DNA of 64,000 bases from Halomonas sp. GFAJ-1 (GCA_002966495.1 CP016490.1:2294001-2358000); one strand, 5' to 3'. Numbered from the stretch's first letter, positions 1-9,401 are shown. A program made the numbers and translations. The notes: a model not told the origin generated them from the sequence alone.

Positions 1-992
1 CGGTAGCTAGCAAAGCGTTCTGGATGAATCTTGCCTGCCTCAACGGCTTCAAGTAAAGCGCAACCCGGCTCATTTCGGTGGCGGCAATCACGGAAGCGGC
101 AGTGGCCAATATACGGATGAAATTCAATAAACCCGTCGGTGACCTCCTGCTCGTTAAGATGAATCAATCCAAATTCACGAATCCCAGGGGAGTCGATTAG
201 CTCACCGTCGCTCACCTCATCACTGCGCATGGCATAGAGCCTGGCCGTGGTGGTGGTGTGCGTGCCTTTACGCGAGTCTTCCGACAGCGCGCCGATGCGC
301 AGGGTTTCATCGGGAAGCAGGAGGTCGATAAGCGATGACTTGCCAACACCGCTTTGCCCAACAAATACCGACGTGCGCCCTTCCAGCTGCTGGCGCAGCG
401 CTTCAAGGCCGGCATCGTTGGCAATAGTGGTTCGCACTACCGGGTAGCCTAGGTTGCGATAGCGCTCCAACAGCTTACCTAGCTCACCGCCATCTTCAGG
501 CAGCAGGTCGGTTTTGTTAAGCACTAACACTGGCGCAATACCCGTCGCCTCGGCGGCGACCAAGTAGCGATCAATTAGATTGGGATGGGGGGCTGGCTCA
601 ACGGCAAATACAATCAGCAGCTGGTCGATATTAGCCGCCACGGGTTTAAGCTGGCCGCGGGGGTCAGGGCGTTTAAGCACACTGTCGCGCTCTTCTCGTG
701 CTACCACCACGCCGGAGCCATCCTGGCCTGCCCGCCAAATCACTCGGTCACCGGTCACTAAACCATCTAAATTGGCGCGCAGATGACAGCGAATGGGCAT
801 GCCGTCGGCATCGCGCACTTCTAGCGTGCGGCCAAAGTGTGCCATTACCCGGCCCGGCTGTTCGGCACCGTATTCGCCAGCGGCAAGTTTCTCTGCGTCC
901 TTTACATCGCGCTTTTCTGCACGCTGGGCACGTTCCGCCTGGACTTTATCGACGCGCCACTGCTGCTGGCGACTTAATTTACGTTTGCTCAT
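1..992 (-). CDS. rsgA: Ribosome small-subunit biogenesis GTPase RsgA (3' end cut by window edge)
   Basis: RsgA is a circularly permuted GTPase that acts in late 30S ribosome maturation. Reading the minus strand from the ATG at 992 (MSKRKLSRQQQ) gives an open frame to position 1, so the C-terminus lies outside the window. The G motifs appear in permuted order: NKTD (G4) first, then GQSGVGKSS (P-loop, G1), a threonine-rich G2 stretch (GTHTTTT) and DSPG (G3). A zinc-binding cluster follows (HCRFRDCRHRNEPGC), as in the family. The basic N-terminal tail precedes an OB-fold. It is divergent from orn, the same neighbour as in Pseudomonas. The identification is secure; only the last residues are unseen. 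Confidence 0.95.
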   Translation of the reverse strand, partial: MSKRKLSRQQQWRVDKVQAERAQRAEKRDVKDAEKLAAGEYGAEQPGRVMAHFGRTLEVRDADGMPIRCHLRANLDGLVTGDRVIWRAGQDGSGVVVAREERDSVLKRPDPRGQLKPVAANIDQLLIVFAVEPAPHPNLIDRYLVAAEATGIAPVLVLNKTDLLPEDGGELGKLLERYRNLGYPVVRTTIANDAGLEALRQQLEGRTSVFVGQSGVGKSSLIDLLLPDETLRIGALSEDSRKGTHTTTTARLYAMRSDEVSDGELIDSPGIREFGLIHLNEQEVTDGFIEFHPYIGHCRFRDCRHRNEPGCALLEAVEAGKIHPERFASY

Positions 993-1138
993 GACCACCC
1001 GATGCTCGGTACAATAGGGGCATTGTACCCACCTGGGCACTCGACTGTCCTGTATAGGGTGCTGGTGACGACAATATAAGCGACACTTTTACTCAAATCG
1101 CCTTATCGAGTGGCGATACCGGCCAAGGAATGAACGTA

Positions 1139-1732
1139 ATGAGCAAGCAACTTGCTGACAGTGTCACACCCCGTGATGACTTATTGGTGTGGATTGATTT
1201 GGAAATGACCGGCCTGGACCCTAACAAAGAGCGCATCATCGAGGTGGCGACGCTCATTACCGACGCGGATTTAAACGTGGTGGCGGAAGGGCCGGTGATT
1301 GCGGTGAAACAGCCTGATAGCCTGCTGGCACAAATGGATGACTGGAACCAGAAAACTCACGGCGAGTCTGGCTTAGTCGCCCGTGTCAAAGCAAGTCAGG
1401 TGGAAACAGCCGAAGCCGAGCAGCAAACCCTAGCGTTTTTGCAGCAATACGCGGTGGCGGGGTCGTCGCCCATGTGTGGTAACAGTATTCACCAGGACCG
1501 TCGTTTTCTAGAACGCGAAATGCCTGCGCTGCTCGATTTCTTTCACTACCGCAACCTGGATGTTTCGACGCTAAAAGAGTTAGCAAAACGCTGGAGTCCT
1601 GGTGCTTTGGTAGGCTTTAAAAAGCAAAACGTGCATTTAGCCATGGATGATATTAAAGAGTCGATTGCTGAACTGGCCCACTACCGGAGTACATTTTTAC
1701 GCGTTGACTCTGGAAATGATGAAGAAGAGTAA
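1139..1732 (+). CDS. orn: Oligoribonuclease
   Basis: Orn is a cytoplasmic 3'-5' exoribonuclease of the DEDD family that degrades 2-5 nt RNAs, including pGpG from cyclic-di-GMP turnover. The family motifs are present: Exo I with D-x-E (IDLEMTGL), a central NSIHQDRRFL block, and Exo III near the C-terminus (HLAMDDI, with the expected His and Asp). I place the start at ATG 1139 because AAGGA (1125-1129) sits 9 bases upstream; an in-frame ATG at 1130 directly abuts that site and is less likely. The product is 197 residues, slightly longer than the E. coli enzyme. It runs convergently into queG with only five bases between the two genes. Confidence 0.95.
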   Translation: MSKQLADSVTPRDDLLVWIDLEMTGLDPNKERIIEVATLITDADLNVVAEGPVIAVKQPDSLLAQMDDWNQKTHGESGLVARVKASQVETAEAEQQTLAFLQQYAVAGSSPMCGNSIHQDRRFLEREMPALLDFFHYRNLDVSTLKELAKRWSPGALVGFKKQNVHLAMDDIKESIAELAHYRSTFLRVDSGNDEEE

Positions 1733-1737
1733 GGCGG

Positions 1738-2850
1738 TTAATAAGCGTCACTGGTAATGCGCGCATTGCGCTTGAGGTGCTGCTCTTCAAGAGCCCAGGT
1801 GACGTGCTCACGCACGAGTTCGCTTGGATAGGCCCTACGCGCCCATAGGGCGGCTTCCACGGCCTCGCTCCAGGGCGCGTTGCCCAGGCCAACGGCGATA
1901 TTGCGTAGCCAGCGCTCATATCCAATGCGCCGTATGGGGCTGCCCGCCGTTTTGTCTAAAAACTCCTCTTCGCCCCAGGCGAAGAGGCTGCAAAGATCGG
2001 CACGATCCAGGTCATGGCGCGGCGCAAAGTCAGCCTCCTGGGTAATGCGGGTAAAGCGAGTAAAAGGGCAAACCAGCTGGCAGTCGTCGCAGCCGTAAAC
2101 GCGGTTACCCATGGCGCGGCGAAATTCAAGTGGGATCGCGCCGTGTAGCTCGATAGTGAGGTAGGAAATACACTTGCGCGAGTCGACCACTTTATCGTCA
2201 ACGATGGCGCCCGTTGGGCAAGCCGTGCGGCAAGCACTGCAGCTCCCGCAGTGCTCCTGTTCAAACGGTGCGTCTACCGGTAGCGGCAGATCGGTGTAGA
2301 GCTCACCTAAAAAAAATAGCGAGCCCGCTTTCGGGTTGAGCAGCATGGCATTTTTGCCAAACCAGCCCAGTCCGGCCTTTTGTGCTAATGCACGCTCCAT
2401 GACTGGCGCTGAGTCCACAAACGCCCGGTAGCCGAAGTCGCCGACTTCCTGCTCGATTTTTTTTGCCAATTGGGCTAAGCGTTTACGCATTAATTTGTGA
2501 TAATCGCGGCCAAGGGCGTAGCGGGAGACATAGGCTCGCTGAGGTTGGCCAAGCACCTTGGCGCTTTCAACCTCGGCAGGCAGGTAATCCATACGTACGC
2601 TGACCACGCGGCGGGTGCCTGGCTCTAACTCTTCTGGGCGCGTGCGTTTCGTGCCATGCTTTTGCATAAAGCCCATTTCGCCGTGATAGCCCTGCTCAAG
2701 CCAGCTATTAAGGTGGGCCTCGTGGGCGGCAAGCTGGGTATCGGTAATGCCTACCTGCTGAAAGCCGAGTTCTCGTCCCCAGGTTTTGATTAGGTTGGCA
2801 AGACGCAGCAGCTCATTACTAGATAATGTAAAGGTGGTGGAGCTTGGCAT
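1738..2850 (-). CDS. queG: Epoxyqueuosine reductase
   Basis: QueG catalyses the last step of queuosine formation in tRNA, reducing epoxyqueuosine with a cobalamin cofactor and two [4Fe-4S] clusters. The 370-residue product shows the cluster ligands C201-x2-C204-x2-C207-x3-C211 and C227 with C254-x2-C257-x3-C261, an arrangement typical of the family. The likely catalytic Asp is D146 in the block VDSAPVMERALA. The start is ATG 2850; no strong ribosome binding site is visible there. It is cobalamin-dependent, which may relate to the corrinoid adenosyltransferase encoded at 16250, although that link is inference. It diverges from nnr. Confidence 0.95.
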   Translation of the reverse strand: MPSSTTFTLSSNELLRLANLIKTWGRELGFQQVGITDTQLAAHEAHLNSWLEQGYHGEMGFMQKHGTKRTRPEELEPGTRRVVSVRMDYLPAEVESAKVLGQPQRAYVSRYALGRDYHKLMRKRLAQLAKKIEQEVGDFGYRAFVDSAPVMERALAQKAGLGWFGKNAMLLNPKAGSLFFLGELYTDLPLPVDAPFEQEHCGSCSACRTACPTGAIVDDKVVDSRKCISYLTIELHGAIPLEFRRAMGNRVYGCDDCQLVCPFTRFTRITQEADFAPRHDLDRADLCSLFAWGEEEFLDKTAGSPIRRIGYERWLRNIAVGLGNAPWSEAVEAALWARRAYPSELVREHVTWALEEQHLKRNARITSDAY

Positions 2851-2990
2851 GGTAAGTCAACGTTGGCGCTTTAAGCGCGCTATGCTACCGCATTAGTTGC
2901 CATCGCAAAATGTCGACGAAACATCTACGCCGTAACACTGTGATATTGCCGTTTATCGGCTAGCCCCATTACCAGATTCAAGGAGAGATC

Positions 2991-4484
2991 GTGCCCACGT
3001 TAAGTACTTCTTCGCTTCGCCCCCTTTATAAAGCGGCTCAAGTGCGTGAGCTCGATCGCCGGACGATTGCAGGGGGGATTGAAAGCTTTGCCCTGATGCA
3101 GCGGGCTGCCTCTAGTGCATGGCACAGTTTTCGTTCTCGCTGGCCCCAGGCGCGCAGCGTAACGGTACTGTGTGGCAGTGGTAATAATGGTGGTGATGGC
3201 CACGTGCTAGCGGCCCTGGCGATGCAGGCGGGGTTAAAGGTGCAGCGCATCACTCTTAAGCCTCTGCACGAATTAAAAGAGGATGCCGCCCGGGCGGCAG
3301 AGCTCGCGACTGCTGCAGGCGTGGGCTGCGAGGAGTGGCAGGCGGCTACCGCGCTGGTAGGCGAAGTCATTGTTGATGCGCTTCTTGGTACTGGGCTCGC
3401 AGGAGATGTGGAAGGTGACACGCGCCGCGCTATCGTGGCGATCAATGCTGCCCATCAACCGGTGCTGGCGTTAGATATTCCATCGGGTATCGCTGCCGAT
3501 AGCGGGGCCGTGCTGGGGCTGGCGGTTGAGGCTTCCTGCACGGTTACGTTTATTGGCGATAAAATCGGCTTACACACTGGCGATGCGCCTGCCTATACCG
3601 GCGAGATTGACTTCCGCCCGTTAGGGGTGAAAGCCCAGGTGTTTTTTGACATTCCGCCGACTGCTTGGCGGTTAGACGACTCGCTGCTGCAGGAAACGTT
3701 TACGCCGCGTTCTCGAACCAGCCATAAGGGTAGCTTGGGGCATGTGCTGGTGATGGGGGGCGCTCCGGGATTTGGAGGAGCGGCCTTGCTTGCTGCCCAT
3801 GCGGCGGCGCGTTTAGGCGCTGGTAAGATCAGTTTAGCAACCTCTCCTGACCATATAACGGCGAGCTTAGTGCGTTGCCCGGAAGTAATGGCTCATGCTG
3901 TCCGCGGCGCCGCGGAGGCCAGTGAACTGCCTGCACAGGCCGATGTTGTGGTGGTAGGCCCAGGGTTAGGGCAGGGGGCGTGGGGTCAGGCAGTGCTACA
4001 ATGCGCTCTCCAGTCACAGGCACCGCTTGTTGTTGATGCCGACGCACTTAATCTGCTGGCTAGTCATTGGCCGGATCTGCGCCGCGATGACTGGATCTTA
4101 ACCCCTCACCCTGGCGAAGCCGCGCGGCTGCTGGGTTGCACGGTGGCAGACGTTCAGTCAGACCGGCCCGCTGCAGCGCAGGCACTTCAACGCGCACGGG
4201 GTGGCGTTGTTATATTAAAAGGCGCGGGTAGCTTAGTGGCTGGGCCAACGGGCCTAGTCGTTTGTCCTTACGGCAATCCCGGCATGGCCAGCGGTGGCAT
4301 GGGCGATGTGCTGAGTGGCATGCTAGGCACATTGGTGGCCCAGTGCAGTAGTCGTGAGCAAGCTGCGTGGTTGGGAGTAATGACCCATGCATTGGCAGGA
4401 GACGAAGCTGCAAAAGCAGAGGGGGAGCGTGGCCTACTAGCGAGTGATCTGGCATCCTATGCACGAGCGTTAATCAACCCGTGA
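2991..4484 (+). CDS. nnr: Bifunctional NAD(P)H-hydrate repair enzyme (epimerase plus dehydratase)
   Basis: This fusion repairs damaged NAD(P)H: an N-terminal YjeF_N epimerase (about residues 1-215) interconverts R and S hydrates, and a C-terminal ribokinase-like dehydratase (about 230-497) removes water using ADP or ATP. Visible motifs include GSGNNGGDGH in the epimerase half and, in the dehydratase half, GGAPGFGGAALLAA, VVDADALNLL, TPHPGEAARLLG and the glycine-rich GNPGMASGGMGDVLSG nucleotide site. Translation starts at GTG 2991 with AAGGAG at 2980-2985. It opens the long plus-strand run and overlaps or abuts tsaE. Length (497 residues) is normal for the fused form. Confidence 0.95.
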   Translation: MPTLSTSSLRPLYKAAQVRELDRRTIAGGIESFALMQRAASSAWHSFRSRWPQARSVTVLCGSGNNGGDGHVLAALAMQAGLKVQRITLKPLHELKEDAARAAELATAAGVGCEEWQAATALVGEVIVDALLGTGLAGDVEGDTRRAIVAINAAHQPVLALDIPSGIAADSGAVLGLAVEASCTVTFIGDKIGLHTGDAPAYTGEIDFRPLGVKAQVFFDIPPTAWRLDDSLLQETFTPRSRTSHKGSLGHVLVMGGAPGFGGAALLAAHAAARLGAGKISLATSPDHITASLVRCPEVMAHAVRGAAEASELPAQADVVVVGPGLGQGAWGQAVLQCALQSQAPLVVDADALNLLASHWPDLRRDDWILTPHPGEAARLLGCTVADVQSDRPAAAQALQRARGGVVILKGAGSLVAGPTGLVVCPYGNPGMASGGMGDVLSGMLGTLVAQCSSREQAAWLGVMTHALAGDEAAKAEGERGLLASDLASYARALINP

Positions 4485-4495
4485 AGGCGTCCAAC

Positions 4496-4993
4496 ATGCA
4501 AGTGCAATTGAGAGATGAAGTGACCCACGTTGCCTTCGGAGAGGCGTTGGGGCTGGCGCTAAAAGGCCACGGGCGTGTTTATTTAGAGGGCGACTTAGGC
4601 GCTGGAAAAACCACATTAACACGGGGGGTGTTGAGGGCTTACGGCTATCAAGGAGCGGTGAAAAGCCCAACTTACACCCTGGTTGAGCCTTATGAGCTAG
4701 TCGAGCAGCGTATTTATCACCTGGATTTATACCGCCTCTCTGACCCTGAAGAGCTTGAGTTTATTGGTGGTCGAGATGTACTGGCCGACGACGCGCTCTG
4801 TCTTATCGAGTGGCCAAGCCGCGGTGAAGGTTGGTTGCCTGCGGCAGATTTACGCATTGAGCTTAGCGTCGCAGGCCAAGGGCGACGGGCGCTGTTGACG
4901 GCAGGCAGTACCTTCGGTGAGAGCGTTGTGGAAGCCCTTGCCAAGCAAGCAGATAACATGCAACAGGAGCATGGTGTGACTCAATGGATATGA
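4496..4993 (+). CDS. tsaE: tRNA t6A37 threonylcarbamoyladenosine synthesis ATPase TsaE
   Basis: TsaE is the P-loop ATPase that works with TsaB and TsaD to make the t6A modification at position 37 of ANN-decoding tRNAs. The Walker A motif GDLGAGKTTLTRG lies near residue 32, followed by the family signature SPTYTLVEPY and the conserved HLDLYRL and EWPSRGE blocks. I prefer ATG 4496 (AAGG about 9 bases upstream) over the in-frame GTG at 4481, which would overlap the nnr stop. The 3' end overlaps amiC by 10 bases, indicating translational coupling. At 165 residues it matches the family. Confidence 0.94.
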   Translation: MQVQLRDEVTHVAFGEALGLALKGHGRVYLEGDLGAGKTTLTRGVLRAYGYQGAVKSPTYTLVEPYELVEQRIYHLDLYRLSDPEELEFIGGRDVLADDALCLIEWPSRGEGWLPAADLRIELSVAGQGRRALLTAGSTFGESVVEALAKQADNMQQEHGVTQWI

Positions 4994-6462
4994 ACGGCAC
5001 GCTAAAGCACCTGGCTCGCATATTCGTAGCTGGGTGTTTAGCCCTCACAGCAAGCGTTTCATCGTTACAAGCGGCAACGGTTGAAAGTATGCGGCTATGG
5101 TCAGCCCCTGATCACGCGCGCCTGGTGTTTGACCTTTCTGCAGCGGCCACTGCCAATGTTTTCTCGCTGGATAACCCTGCGCGCCTGGTGATCGATCTTG
5201 ACGAGAGTCGAATGGACACCGACGCCTCCACCTTGCCACTGGACGGCAGCGCTATTGATGCTGTCCGTACTGGAACCCGAGACGGCGGTGGCCTGCGGGT
5301 TGTGTTGGAGCTTAACCGTGAAATATCGCCGCGCCATTTTACGCTTCCCCCTAATGATCAGTACGGCCATCGCTTGGTGGTCGACCTTGAGTACCCGGGT
5401 GAGAGTGCGGTAGAAAATCCCATTGACCCTATTGAGGCGATGATCCGCGATCAAGAGATAATGGCCCAGCGCGCTAATGTTCAGGCGGATGCGCAGGTGC
5501 CCGTTAGCCAAGCAGCGCCGGCCGCTGAGCAGCGTCCAGCGGAAGTTCAGCCAGCCCAGGCGCACCCGCAGCGCGATATTATCATTGCCATTGATCCAGG
5601 GCACGGTGGTGAAGACCCAGGCGCAATTGGCCCTGCAGGCACCCGAGAAAAAGATGTCGTGCTGGAGATATCTCGGCGCTTAGCGGCAGAGATAAATAGT
5701 GCCACTGGCTTTAAAGCGGTATTAATTCGCGATGGCGATTACTATCTTGGGCTTCGTCAGCGCACTCAGCTTGCCCGAGAGCAGAAGGCCGACTTTTTTG
5801 TCTCTATTCATGCTGATGCCTTTACCAGCCCACGCCCTCAGGGCAGCTCGGTGTATGCGCTTTCTCAGCGGGGTGCATCGTCAGAAACTGCTCAGTGGTT
5901 GGCCGATAGCGAAAACCGTGCAGATTTAATCGGCGGTGTTGATGGCAATCTTTCCCTGCGCGATAAAGACCAGGTACTGCGCGGAGTGCTGCTTGACCTC
6001 ACCATGACCGCCACATTAAACGACTCGCTCTCTATTGGGGGGCAGGTGCTAGAGCAACTGGGGCGCGTTAATCGTTTGCATAAGTCGCGAGTCGAGCAAG
6101 CGGGCTTTATGGTGCTTAAATCACCGGATATTCCTTCTTTGCTGATCGAGGTTGGGTTTATTTCTAATCCCGATGAAGAGCGACGTCTTCGTGACCCAGT
6201 GCATCAGCAGGGGCTATCCACTGCTATCTTTAAGGGCATGCGCGAGCACTTCGAACGCAACCCGCCTCCGGCAAGCCTGCTGGCCTGGCAGCGTGACAAC
6301 CATCGCCGACCCAGTAGTAATGAGTATCGAATCCAGTCGGGGGATACGTTATCGGCGATTGCAATTCGCCATGGAGTGCCCGTTAACCAGCTCCGGCAGG
6401 CCAACGACCTAAATGGCGATGTGATTCGTGTTGGCCAAGTGCTACGCATTCCTAGTTCATGA
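4984..6462 (+). CDS. amiC: Periplasmic N-acetylmuramoyl-L-alanine amidase with LysM domain (AmiB/AmiC type)
   Basis: This amidase cleaves septal peptidoglycan between MurNAc and the stem peptide during daughter-cell separation. A signal peptide spans about residues 1-30 (cleavage near LQA/ATV). An AMIN domain follows (about 31-125), then a low-complexity Ala/Gln/Pro linker. The Amidase_3 domain holds the zinc ligands H207 (DPGHGG) and H276 (VSIHADAF), with the catalytic Glu389 (LIEVGFISN). A LysM domain ends the protein (about 445-492, starting YRIQSGDTLSAIA). Whether AmiB or AmiC is the better name cannot be settled from sequence alone; the C-terminal LysM is the AmiB-like layout. It sits between tsaE and mutL, as in Pseudomonas. 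Confidence 0.92.
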   Translation: MDMNGTLKHLARIFVAGCLALTASVSSLQAATVESMRLWSAPDHARLVFDLSAAATANVFSLDNPARLVIDLDESRMDTDASTLPLDGSAIDAVRTGTRDGGGLRVVLELNREISPRHFTLPPNDQYGHRLVVDLEYPGESAVENPIDPIEAMIRDQEIMAQRANVQADAQVPVSQAAPAAEQRPAEVQPAQAHPQRDIIIAIDPGHGGEDPGAIGPAGTREKDVVLEISRRLAAEINSATGFKAVLIRDGDYYLGLRQRTQLAREQKADFFVSIHADAFTSPRPQGSSVYALSQRGASSETAQWLADSENRADLIGGVDGNLSLRDKDQVLRGVLLDLTMTATLNDSLSIGGQVLEQLGRVNRLHKSRVEQAGFMVLKSPDIPSLLIEVGFISNPDEERRLRDPVHQQGLSTAIFKGMREHFERNPPPASLLAWQRDNHRRPSSNEYRIQSGDTLSAIAIRHGVPVNQLRQANDLNGDVIRVGQVLRIPSS

Positions 6463-6484
6463 TGATGAGTTTCTGAGGTGCCGG

Positions 6485-8425
6485 TTGACTGAATTGATCG
6501 CTACGCCAATGCGTATTCATGTGCTTGACCCCCGTTTGGCTAACCAAATAGCCGCGGGGGAAGTTGTTGAACGTCCGTCATCGGTGACCAAGGAACTGAT
6601 TGAGAATGCGATTGATGCGGGTAGCCAGCGCATTGAGGTGGAGATTGAGCAGGGCGGTGCTCGGCTGATCAAGGTGCGCGATGACGGTATCGGTATTGGC
6701 GAGCAAGACCTGCCGTTAGCGTTGGCGCGTCACGCTACAAGCAAAATCAACAGCCTTGAGGATCTAGAAGGGGTTAGCTCGCTGGGCTTTCGTGGTGAGG
6801 CATTGGCCTCAATCAGTTCGGTATCGCGGCTAGAATTAGTCTCGAATGCCGAGGATGACCCGCGCCAAGGCTGGCGAGTCGTGGCTGAGGGGCGTGGTAT
6901 GGAGGCGCGGGTGACACCTGCTCCTCATCCTCGTGGTACTAGTGTCGCGGTGCGCGACCTATTTTTTAATACGCCAGCGCGGCGCAAGTTTTTGCGCACT
7001 GAAAAAACCGAGTTTGCCCACGTTGAGGAGGCATTTCGGCGCCAAGCGCTGTCCCGTTACGATATTGCCTGGGTGCTGCGCCATAACCAGAAGGTGGTTC
7101 ACCAACTGCCGCCGGGCGCTACGCCTGCCGCTCGTGAGCGGCGCATTGCCTCGCTGCTGGGCAAAAGCTTTATCGAACACGCCCGCTATATCGAGCGCGA
7201 AGCGGGGGGGCTGCGATTAAGCGGCTGGGTAGGCCTGCCGACGCACTCCCGCTCCCAGGCGGATCAGCAGTATTTCTTTGTGAATGGCCGTGTGGTGCGT
7301 GACCGCTTGGTGGCGCATGCGGTACGCCAAGCCTACCGTGATGTATTGTTTAACGGCCGCCATCCTGTATTTGTGCTTTACCTTGAGCTTGATCCAGATG
7401 TGGTGGATGTCAACGTGCACCCTACCAAGCATGAAGTTCGCTTTCGCGATGGCCGCATGGTGCACGACTTTCTTTACTCTAGCCTGCATCACTGCCTGGC
7501 TGCTTCTAAGCCGGATGATGATCAGCAGCAGGGTCATGCTCAAGGCACGCAAAACCCCGAGCAGAGTGGTGCTGTCGCCAATGAAGCGCCGGGTGAGTCG
7601 GTAAATCAGCCCTCTGCGCCGCGCTGGCAGCAGCAGGGCATGCCGCTGGCAGATAGCCCTGAGCGCCACCCCGGTGCCGAGCGGGTGCGCCGCTTTATGC
7701 AAGGCTATCAAGCGCTGCACCCCGGCCACGAAGAGACCCTGTTAACACCACAGCCAAGTGGCCCAAGTGTTAATCCCGCAAAGGCCAATGAAGTACGAGA
7801 AGCGCCGTTAAGCATGCCTGAATACGATGCCACCGCGGCGCCCCCGTTGGGCTTCGCCCTAGGTCAGTTGCATGGCGTATATATTCTGGCGCAAAACGCG
7901 AAAGGCTTAGTGTTAGTGGATATGCATGCCGCTCATGAACGAATTGTTTATGAGCGTATGAAAAATCAGCTGGCGGCAGCCAAGGGGATTGATGCCCAGC
8001 CGTTGCTAGTGCCTGTTTCTCTGGCCGCAAGCCGCACGGAAGTGGCCACCGCAGAGAGCGAGCGCGATGCCATTATCCAGCTAGGCGTTGAGTTAGACGT
8101 AGCCGGGCCTGAAACCCTGCTAGTGCGGCAACTCCCTGCTCTGCTGGCCCAGGCGGACCCCGAAGCGCTGGTGCGTGAAATGCTTGAAGAGCTTTCGCGA
8201 TTTGGCCGAACTCACCAAGTGGAAGCACGCATCCATGAGCTGCTTTCAACCATGGCTTGCCATGGCAGCGTACGTGCCAACCGGCGGTTAACCGTCGATG
8301 AAATGAACGCGTTACTTCGCGATATGGAGCGTACAGAGCGCAGTGACCAGTGTAACCATGGCCGCCCGACCTGGACGCAAATGAGCATGAAAGCGCTCGA
8401 TCGGCTGTTTCTGCGTGGTCAATGA
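6485..8425 (+). CDS. mutL: DNA mismatch repair protein MutL
   Basis: MutL links mismatch recognition by MutS to strand nicking. The N-terminal GHKL ATPase motifs are ELIENAIDAG, DDGIGI and GFRGEAL. A long polar linker (about 350-450) leads to a dimerisation domain. That domain carries DMHAAHERIVYE, matching the metal-dependent endonuclease signature DQHA-x2-E-x4-E with Gln replaced by Met, plus ACHGSVRAN and CNHGRP blocks. Two starts are possible. TTG 6485 has GAGG 6 bases upstream and is preferred; ATG 6509 has no evident ribosome binding site and gives the 638-residue form beginning MRIHVLDPRLANQ. The amiC-mutL-miaA-hfq order is a conserved superoperon. Confidence 0.95.
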   Translation: MTELIATPMRIHVLDPRLANQIAAGEVVERPSSVTKELIENAIDAGSQRIEVEIEQGGARLIKVRDDGIGIGEQDLPLALARHATSKINSLEDLEGVSSLGFRGEALASISSVSRLELVSNAEDDPRQGWRVVAEGRGMEARVTPAPHPRGTSVAVRDLFFNTPARRKFLRTEKTEFAHVEEAFRRQALSRYDIAWVLRHNQKVVHQLPPGATPAARERRIASLLGKSFIEHARYIEREAGGLRLSGWVGLPTHSRSQADQQYFFVNGRVVRDRLVAHAVRQAYRDVLFNGRHPVFVLYLELDPDVVDVNVHPTKHEVRFRDGRMVHDFLYSSLHHCLAASKPDDDQQQGHAQGTQNPEQSGAVANEAPGESVNQPSAPRWQQQGMPLADSPERHPGAERVRRFMQGYQALHPGHEETLLTPQPSGPSVNPAKANEVREAPLSMPEYDATAAPPLGFALGQLHGVYILAQNAKGLVLVDMHAAHERIVYERMKNQLAAAKGIDAQPLLVPVSLAASRTEVATAESERDAIIQLGVELDVAGPETLLVRQLPALLAQADPEALVREMLEELSRFGRTHQVEARIHELLSTMACHGSVRANRRLTVDEMNALLRDMERTERSDQCNHGRPTWTQMSMKALDRLFLRGQ

Positions 8426-8462
8426 AAAAAGGGGTGGTATTTAAATGGAGGGCAGCGAGCTA

Positions 8463-9401
8463 ATGGCGGATACACGCCCCTTGGCTATTTTTTTAATGGG
8501 GCCTACGGCGGCCGGAAAAACAGATACCGCCATCGCATTGCATGAAAAATTAGGGCACGAAATAATCAGCGTCGACTCAGCCATGGTGTATCGGGGCATG
8601 GATATTGGCAGTGCGAAACCTAATGCCGCAGAACTTGCCCGGGCGCCGCACCGTTTAATTGATATTCGTGACCCCGCTCAGCCCTATTCCGCGGCGGATT
8701 TCCGTGAAGATGCGCTGCAAGAGATGCGGCAAATTAGCGCGGCAGGTAAGGTTCCCCTTCTGGTAGGCGGTACCATGCTGTACTACAAACGCTTGGTTGA
8801 AGGCGTGGCTAATTTACCTGCCGCCGATGCTTCCATTCGTCAGCGCTTAGAGGCTCAACGCCAAGCAGAGGGGCTTGAAGGGCTGCACCGCTCGCTTATG
8901 AAGGTGGATCCCGCTTCGGCTGCGCGCATACATCCCAATGATCCGCAGCGCTTAATGCGTGCGTTAGAGGTGTACTACGCCAGCGGAAGGCCAATGAGTG
9001 TGCTATGGGCAGAGCAGGAGCCGGAAACCTTTCCTTGGCGGGTGCTGTCGATAGCTTTAGCGCCTAATGATCGCTCTGTTTTACACAGCAGAATTGCCCG
9101 ACGTTTTAAAACAATGCTGGAAGAGGGCTTGATAGATGAGGTGGCTGCCCTCAGAAAGCGCAGCGAGTTTCATCTTAATTTGCCCGCTATGAAAAGCGTT
9201 GGCTATCGACAGGTGTGGGAATATTTAGACGGCGAGTATGACCAAGCAGCGTTGTTAGAGCGCGGAATTATTGCCACCCGCCAGCTTGCTAAGCGACAGT
9301 TAACGTGGTTAAGAAGTTGGCCATCGCTTACATGGGTAGATTCGCAGCAGCCAGACGCTTTGGATAAGGTGCTGAAATTCGTGCGTGAAAGCAGTCCTTA
9401 G
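8463..9401 (+). CDS. miaA: tRNA dimethylallyltransferase MiaA
   Basis: MiaA adds the dimethylallyl group to N6 of A37 in tRNAs reading UNN codons. The P-loop GPTAAGKT is near residue 12, followed by the conserved block DSAMVYRGMDIGSAKP and the DIRDP segment; the GGTMLYYK motif and the C-terminal RQLAKRQLTWLR tRNA-binding block are also present. ATG 8463 is preceded by GGAGGG with 10 bases spacing; ATG 8445, six codons upstream, also has a G-rich site and cannot be excluded. It lies 37 bases after mutL. In E. coli, promoters inside miaA drive hfq; here the 137-base gap before hfq may hold one. Confidence 0.95.
   Translation: MADTRPLAIFLMGPTAAGKTDTAIALHEKLGHEIISVDSAMVYRGMDIGSAKPNAAELARAPHRLIDIRDPAQPYSAADFREDALQEMRQISAAGKVPLLVGGTMLYYKRLVEGVANLPAADASIRQRLEAQRQAEGLEGLHRSLMKVDPASAARIHPNDPQRLMRALEVYYASGRPMSVLWAEQEPETFPWRVLSIALAPNDRSVLHSRIARRFKTMLEEGLIDEVAALRKRSEFHLNLPAMKSVGYRQVWEYLDGEYDQAALLERGIIATRQLAKRQLTWLRSWPSLTWVDSQQPDALDKVLKFVRESSP

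Noticed and set aside
5101..5604. A 167-residue minus-strand frame inside amiC
   Set aside because: Antisense to the AMIN and linker region of a secure gene; no motif seen.
7217..7729. A 170-residue minus-strand frame inside mutL
   Set aside because: Antisense to a conserved gene, with no family resemblance.
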